Both the position numbers and the translations under genes were made by a program. Below are positions 61,655 to 64,000 of a stretch of 64,000 bases of DNA, one piece after another. The DNA lies in the NCBI RefSeq assembly GCF_025947225.1, contig NZ_CP110005.1, positions 744,001-808,000 of the forward strand, given 5' to 3'. Within the stretch, counting starts at the first letter, position 1. Every line of letters starts with the position of its first letter. The notes beneath the pieces are model-generated. The model made no database searches. It had not been told where the DNA came from and saw nothing but the letters and a program-made list of their open reading frames with translations. This DNA is from Flavobacterium sp. N2270 (GTDB lineage: Bacteria; Bacteroidota; Bacteroidia; Flavobacteriales; Flavobacteriaceae).

Positions 61655-63940
61655 TTATAATCCAAATTCATCCATGTCTGGTTCATCAACTGCTGTTGTA
61701 TCAACTGCAGGTTTTTTCCAACAATCTACTTTTATAGAAAGTTTTGCGGGTCTATCAAACGCATCTTTAGATACACTTAAATCAGAATCTTTATAACATT
61801 TTTTCATGAATAAACCCCAAATAGGTAAAGCCATAGTTGCACCTTGACCGTAAAAAGTAGATCTAAAGTGAGCCGAACGATCATCGTTTCCAACCCAAAC
61901 TCCAGCAGCTAAATTAGGAACCATTCCTACAAACCATCCATCACTATTATTTTGGGTTGTACCTGTTTTACCTGCAATAGGGTTTGTAAAACTATAATCA
62001 TAGTTTCTAAAACCAGCTCCTCCCCAACGTAGTCTTGTTCCAGAACCTCCCTCGGTAACTCCTTCTAATAATTTCAATACAGCATAAGCAACATCTGTAT
62101 TAACAACGTCTTTACTTACAGGTATAATTTGGTCTATAACCACATCATTTTTATCAGAAATTTTAGTGATAAATGTTGGTTTTATATATACTCCTTGATT
62201 TGCGAAAGTACTATATGCAGCTACCATTTCTTCAACAGTAATTTCAACAGCTCCTAATGCAATCGCTGGTCTTTCTGGAATTTCAGAAGTTACACCTAAT
62301 TCATGAACCATATCAACAACTGTTTTTGGACCAATTCTATCCATTAGTTTTGCAGAAATAGTGTTTACAGAGTTTGCCAATGCGCTTTTTAAAGTAAGTA
62401 ATCCTCTAAATTTACCATCAGAATTTCCTGGCGACCATGCTTCATCGATATTCCATTTTCCTTTTGGCATTGTAAATGGTGAGTCAATTATTGAATCGCA
62501 AGGAGACATCCCTAATTGCTCAATTGCTGTTGCATAAACAAAAGGTTTAAATGTTGATCCAACTTGTCTAGCACCTTGACCCACATGGTCATATTGAAAA
62601 TGTTTGTAATTAATTCCTCCTACCCATACTTTTATATGTCCGGTTTGTGGCTCCATAGCCATCATTCCGGTTTGTAACATATGTTTGTAATATATGATAG
62701 AATCTTTAGGCGTCATGATTGTATCTCTTTCTCCTGCCCAAGTGAAAATTTTCATTTTGGTTTTTATGTCGAAAGATTTAATAATTTCATCTTCTGTTTT
62801 ACCGTCATCTTTTAGAAGTCTCCATCTTTCTGAAGATTTCATCGCTCTGGTAATAATTCCGTTTGTTTGGTCTTCAGTTATATTTACAAAAGGTGCATTT
62901 TTCTTTCCCTTTGCATTTTTAAAAAATTCTGCTTGAAGATTTGTTAAATGTTCAGTAACTGCTTCTTCGGCATATTTTTGCATACGTGAATCGATGGTTG
63001 TATATATTTTTAAACCATCTCTATAAATGTCATATTCAGTACCATCTTCTTTTGGATGATCTTTTACCCATTTTTTCATGTAATCACGCAAATATTCTCT
63101 AAAATAAGTTGCACTACCTTCACTATGACTTTCTGGTTTAAAATCTAAAACAATAGGTTCTTTCTCCAGTTTTTCTTTTTCTTCTTTTGATAGTAAATTG
63201 TTTTTAACCATTTGGCCTAAAACAGTATTTCTTCTATCTGTTACTCTTTGAATTCTTTTTTCTCTATTTGGATTATATAAAGAAGGGTTTTTAAGCATTC
63301 CTACAAAAACTGCTGCTTCATTTATTGTTAAATTTTTAGGTTCTTTATTGAAGTAAATTTTAGAAGCTGAACGAATTCCTACGGCTCCGTTAACAAAATC
63401 TACTTCGTTTAAGTACATGGCAAGAATCTCTTTTTTTGAATACTGTCTTTCCAAACGAACGGCTATTACCCATTCTTTTATTTTTTGAAGAACCCTTAAT
63501 ACAATGTTTTTTGAGCCATCTGCACCATGAAATAAATTTTTAGCCAATTGTTGTGTAATTGTACTTGCACCACCGCTACTTCCTAAAGATAGCGCTGCTC
63601 TAAATGTACCTTTAGCGTCAATACCAGAATGTTCATAAAAACGTTCATCTTCTGTAGCAACTAAGGCGTCTACTAAATGTTTAGGAAGATCGGCATATTT
63701 TACAGGAACTCTGTTTTCTGCATAAAATTTCCCAATTACTTCACCGTCTGAAGAAATAATTTCTGTAGCTACATTTGAATCTGGATTTTCTAATTTTTCA
63801 AAACTTGGCATTTCTCCAAAAAATCCCCATGATGCAAATAAGAATAATAAAATTACCCCTATAACACCAAATAAAAATAGCTTCCAAAATGTTTTAATAT
63901 ATTTTGAAAAATCTTGGTTATTAGTTTGATTTTTTGCCAT
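61655..63940 (-). CDS. Penicillin-binding protein 1A (bifunctional class A)
   Basis: Builds peptidoglycan by glycan polymerisation and peptide cross-linking. The 761-residue protein has a cytoplasmic tail, one membrane helix (LFLFGVIGVILLFLFASW, about residues 17-36), the GT51 domain with ATEDERFYEHSGID and GGASTITQQLAKNLF, and the transpeptidase domain with active-site STFK in GSTFKPFVYA, SVN in ANSVNTIS and KTG in AGKTGTTQNNSDGW. All catalytic motifs are intact. It follows gldH by 3 bases on the same strand; this pairing is common in flavobacteria. Confidence 0.94.
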   Translation of the reverse strand: MAKNQTNNQDFSKYIKTFWKLFLFGVIGVILLFLFASWGFFGEMPSFEKLENPDSNVATEIISSDGEVIGKFYAENRVPVKYADLPKHLVDALVATEDERFYEHSGIDAKGTFRAALSLGSSGGASTITQQLAKNLFHGADGSKNIVLRVLQKIKEWVIAVRLERQYSKKEILAMYLNEVDFVNGAVGIRSASKIYFNKEPKNLTINEAAVFVGMLKNPSLYNPNREKRIQRVTDRRNTVLGQMVKNNLLSKEEKEKLEKEPIVLDFKPESHSEGSATYFREYLRDYMKKWVKDHPKEDGTEYDIYRDGLKIYTTIDSRMQKYAEEAVTEHLTNLQAEFFKNAKGKKNAPFVNITEDQTNGIITRAMKSSERWRLLKDDGKTEDEIIKSFDIKTKMKIFTWAGERDTIMTPKDSIIYYKHMLQTGMMAMEPQTGHIKVWVGGINYKHFQYDHVGQGARQVGSTFKPFVYATAIEQLGMSPCDSIIDSPFTMPKGKWNIDEAWSPGNSDGKFRGLLTLKSALANSVNTISAKLMDRIGPKTVVDMVHELGVTSEIPERPAIALGAVEITVEEMVAAYSTFANQGVYIKPTFITKISDKNDVVIDQIIPVSKDVVNTDVAYAVLKLLEGVTEGGSGTRLRWGGAGFRNYDYSFTNPIAGKTGTTQNNSDGWFVGMVPNLAAGVWVGNDDRSAHFRSTFYGQGATMALPIWGLFMKKCYKDSDLSVSKDAFDRPAKLSIKVDCWKKPAVDTTAVDEPDMDEFGL

Positions 63941-63943
63941 AAA

Positions 63944-64000
63944 TTATTTTGTTTTTTCTATTCTAAAGCCAAGGTCTGTAATTCCTTTTAAATCTTGAAC
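63944..64000 (-). CDS. gldH: Gliding motility lipoprotein GldH-like, C-terminal end only
   Basis: Only the last 18 codons and the stop are inside the window; they read VQDLKGITDLGFRIEKTK. The ending GI.D.G.RIEK is what GldH proteins show, and gldH commonly lies just upstream of a PBP1A gene in flavobacteria. GldH is needed for gliding and is part of the Gld/T9SS machinery. The gene continues beyond base 64000 and the name rests on this tail and the neighbour only. Confidence 0.65.
   Translation of the reverse strand, partial: VQDLKGITDLGFRIEKTK

Noticed and set aside
1..64000. Search for tRNA, rRNA, CRISPR, riboswitch and prophage features
   Set aside because: No cloverleaf ends, repeat-spacer arrays, conserved riboswitch cores or phage genes were seen by eye on either strand; a covariance-model scan would be needed to exclude small RNAs.

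Overview
The window looks like a chromosomal segment from a low-GC member of the Bacteroidota, most likely Flavobacteriaceae and probably Flavobacterium or a close relative. The evidence is a T9SS-type C-terminal sorting domain on a secreted M4 metalloprotease, the tail of a GldH-like gliding protein beside a PBP1A gene, lipoproteins with SC-type lipoboxes, TAnnTTTG-type -7 promoter boxes, DUF6427/DUF6341/DUF6909-type proteins and very A/T-rich spacers. I count 62 protein genes, the first and last cut by the window edges. I found no rRNA, tRNA, CRISPR array, insertion sequence or phage gene, and no gene-free stretch longer than 300 bases.

Region 1 (1-13263) is mainly housekeeping. It holds the 3' part of pyruvate carboxylase, a kinase-like unknown beside nnrD (NAD(P)HX repair), a DUF1294 protein, tex and tatA. 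These are followed by a degenerate LytM/M23 protein, a GH3-type adenylating enzyme, two tandem paralogous CarboxypepD_reg-like secreted proteins and a DUF6909 protein that resembles a nucleoside phosphorylase/nucleosidase.

Region 2 (13269-37541) is a large surface-polysaccharide (O-antigen/exopolysaccharide) locus. It starts with a Wzz-like membrane protein and the full dTDP-L-rhamnose set rfbB-rfbA-rfbC-rfbD, then a PagL-like lipid A deacylase, a DUF2807-type lipoprotein and a Wzx flippase. An FkbM methyltransferase and glycosyltransferases follow. Plus-strand genes alternate with minus-strand islands: Wzy/ligase with a WcaI-like GT4, GT4 with a second Wzy, and gmd-fcl for GDP-L-fucose. A third Wzy/ligase, a UDP-xylose synthase-like SDR, the priming polyprenyl glycosylphosphotransferase, a GT2 and a CapK/PaaK-like ligase complete it. 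Together these genes can make dTDP-rhamnose, GDP-fucose and probably UDP-xylose, load the first sugar on the lipid carrier, extend and acetylate the unit, flip it and polymerise it. Two convergent junctions carry long perfect inverted repeats that serve as two-way terminators and include stop codons.

Region 3 (37654-52534) is mixed. It holds purD, a small DUF6341-type membrane protein, DUF6427, upp, a DUF4254/GT9 (heptosyltransferase-like) pair and a PaaE-like 2Fe-2S reductase. A PadR regulator with two paralogous membrane partners, a hotdog thioesterase and an HU/SPOR protein follow. Then come a lipoprotein cytochrome c, a two-component system, a DUF1573 protein, MGMT, a serine hydrolase and a PolB-like exonuclease.

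Region 4 (52621-64000) holds a fused SpmA/SpmB-like nucleoside-recognition (Gate) membrane protein, a second serine hydrolase, class I fumarase, the large T9SS-exported M4 protease, 3-oxoacid CoA-transferase (scoAB), PBP1A and the 3' end of gldH. Most convergent gene pairs outside the polysaccharide locus are separated by intrinsic terminators. Several single genes carry a clear -7 box just upstream.
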